Source: CAYJPA01 sp964371945 (GTDB lineage Bacteria; Chloroflexota; Chloroflexia; Thermomicrobiales; UBA6265). Taken from it: DNA of 64,000 nt. Location of the stretch: assembly GCA_964371945.1 (NCBI GenBank), contig CAYJPA010000012.1:1-64000 (forward strand), given 5' to 3'. Within the stretch, counting starts at the first letter, position 1. Every line of letters starts with the position of its first letter. This document shows positions 63,724-64,000 of the stretch, one piece after another. Below the pieces are notes generated by a model, which was given only the letters and a program-made list of their open reading frames with translations, did no database searches and was not told the origin of the DNA. The position numbers were made by a program, and so were the translations under genes.

Positions 63724-63750
63724 CAGGAGGGCGCTCATCGCGTCCTCCTG
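63724..63750. terminator. Hairpin between the binding-protein and permease genes
   Basis: An 11-bp stem (CAGGAGGGCGC / GCGTCCTCCTG, one G-T pair) with a 5-nt loop. Position between a binding-protein gene and its permease suggests it stabilises the first part of the message. Confidence 0.6.
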
Positions 63751-63788
63751 ACTCATCACGCGACCTGAATCCAGTTTATGAGTACGCA

Positions 63789-64000
63789 ATGACCGCTTAT
63801 CTTGTTCGCCGGCTCATTCACATGGTGCCGGTGTTATTCCTAATCACACTCTTCATCTTCGTGCTGGTTCGGCTTGTGCCCGGCGATCCGGCGACGAGCA
63901 TGCTTGGCGACCGCGCAACACCCGAACGCGTCGAGCGCTTGAACAAGTCTCTGAAGCTCGATCGGCCGTATTATGTCCAGTACTTTGCGTTCATGAAAAA
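63789..64000 (+). CDS. ABC transporter permease (DppB-like), cut by the window edge
   Basis: The first 70 codons are present. MTAYLVRRLIHMVPVLFLIT, then LVRLVPGDPATSMLGD and PERVERLNKSLKLDRPYYVQY are the standard start of DppB/OppB permeases: first membrane helix, the PGDP motif and the soluble loop. It follows the binding-protein gene by 87 bp and would form the membrane channel. Confidence 0.9.
   Translation, partial: MTAYLVRRLIHMVPVLFLITLFIFVLVRLVPGDPATSMLGDRATPERVERLNKSLKLDRPYYVQYFAFMK

Noticed and set aside
1..64000. CRISPR arrays, rRNA genes, tRNA genes, replication origin
   Set aside because: No regularly spaced repeats, no rRNA-like stretch, no tRNA cloverleaf and no DnaA-box cluster noticed on reading.

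Overview
The window reads as one contiguous bacterial chromosome segment of moderately high GC, with tightly packed genes on both strands, frequent GTG/TTG starts preceded by good Shine-Dalgarno sites, Tat-type secreted proteins, M29 aminopeptidase, a DUF2298 (YYY) membrane protein, three Uma2 nucleases and secreted proteins rich in SPEA-like segments. Together these suggest a member of Chloroflexota, perhaps near Thermomicrobia. That placement is inference from gene content; no rRNA or tRNA gene was seen.

Layout. 1-7.0 kb: a broken ParE toxin remnant, a Tat-secreted protein, and a coupled pair of an HD nucleotidase and a giant secreted protein with PPC repeats and two vWA domains. 7.1-18 kb: M29 aminopeptidase, AroA, two GT-C type glycosyltransferases, a DUF4352-like protein, a lone Flp pilin, a hydrolase-fold protein that has lost its catalytic triad, a PAP2 protein and an EamA transporter. 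18-28 kb: an AspT/YidE-type permease, a luciferase-like oxidoreductase, two tandem paralogous PAS-GGDEF proteins, citrate synthase, and an HD-GYP protein split by an in-frame TAG. 28-32 kb: a coiled-coil protein, a secreted unknown, a Phd-VapC toxin-antitoxin pair with a clear operator palindrome, and a FUSC-type membrane protein.

32-40.2 kb holds the main metabolic unit: an eight-gene minus-strand operon, arsR-hyfB-hyfC-hyfE-hyfF-hyfG-hyfH-hyfI, for a compact membrane-bound group 4 [NiFe]-hydrogenase or formate-hydrogenlyase-like complex. It has a recognisable promoter and a candidate ArsR operator. The large subunit keeps two CxxC pairs but lacks a C-terminal extension, and the ferredoxin subunit has Glu in place of one cluster cysteine.

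40-51 kb is an accessory stretch: a serine hydrolase, three Uma2 genes, a 50-bp direct repeat, a fused FAD/Fe-S dehydrogenase, a cupredoxin protein and a secreted beta-propeller protein. An intact IS630-type element has inserted into the stop codon of the propeller gene, and a 120-bp MITE-like element with related ends lies 2.4 kb upstream. 51-64 kb: the DUF2298 protein, a second PAP2 protein, a cluster of three small ORFs behind a strong promoter, an amidase with a GatC/AtzG-like partner, an Rrf2 regulator followed by MFS and MMPL efflux genes, and the start of a peptide ABC transporter operon that runs off the right edge.
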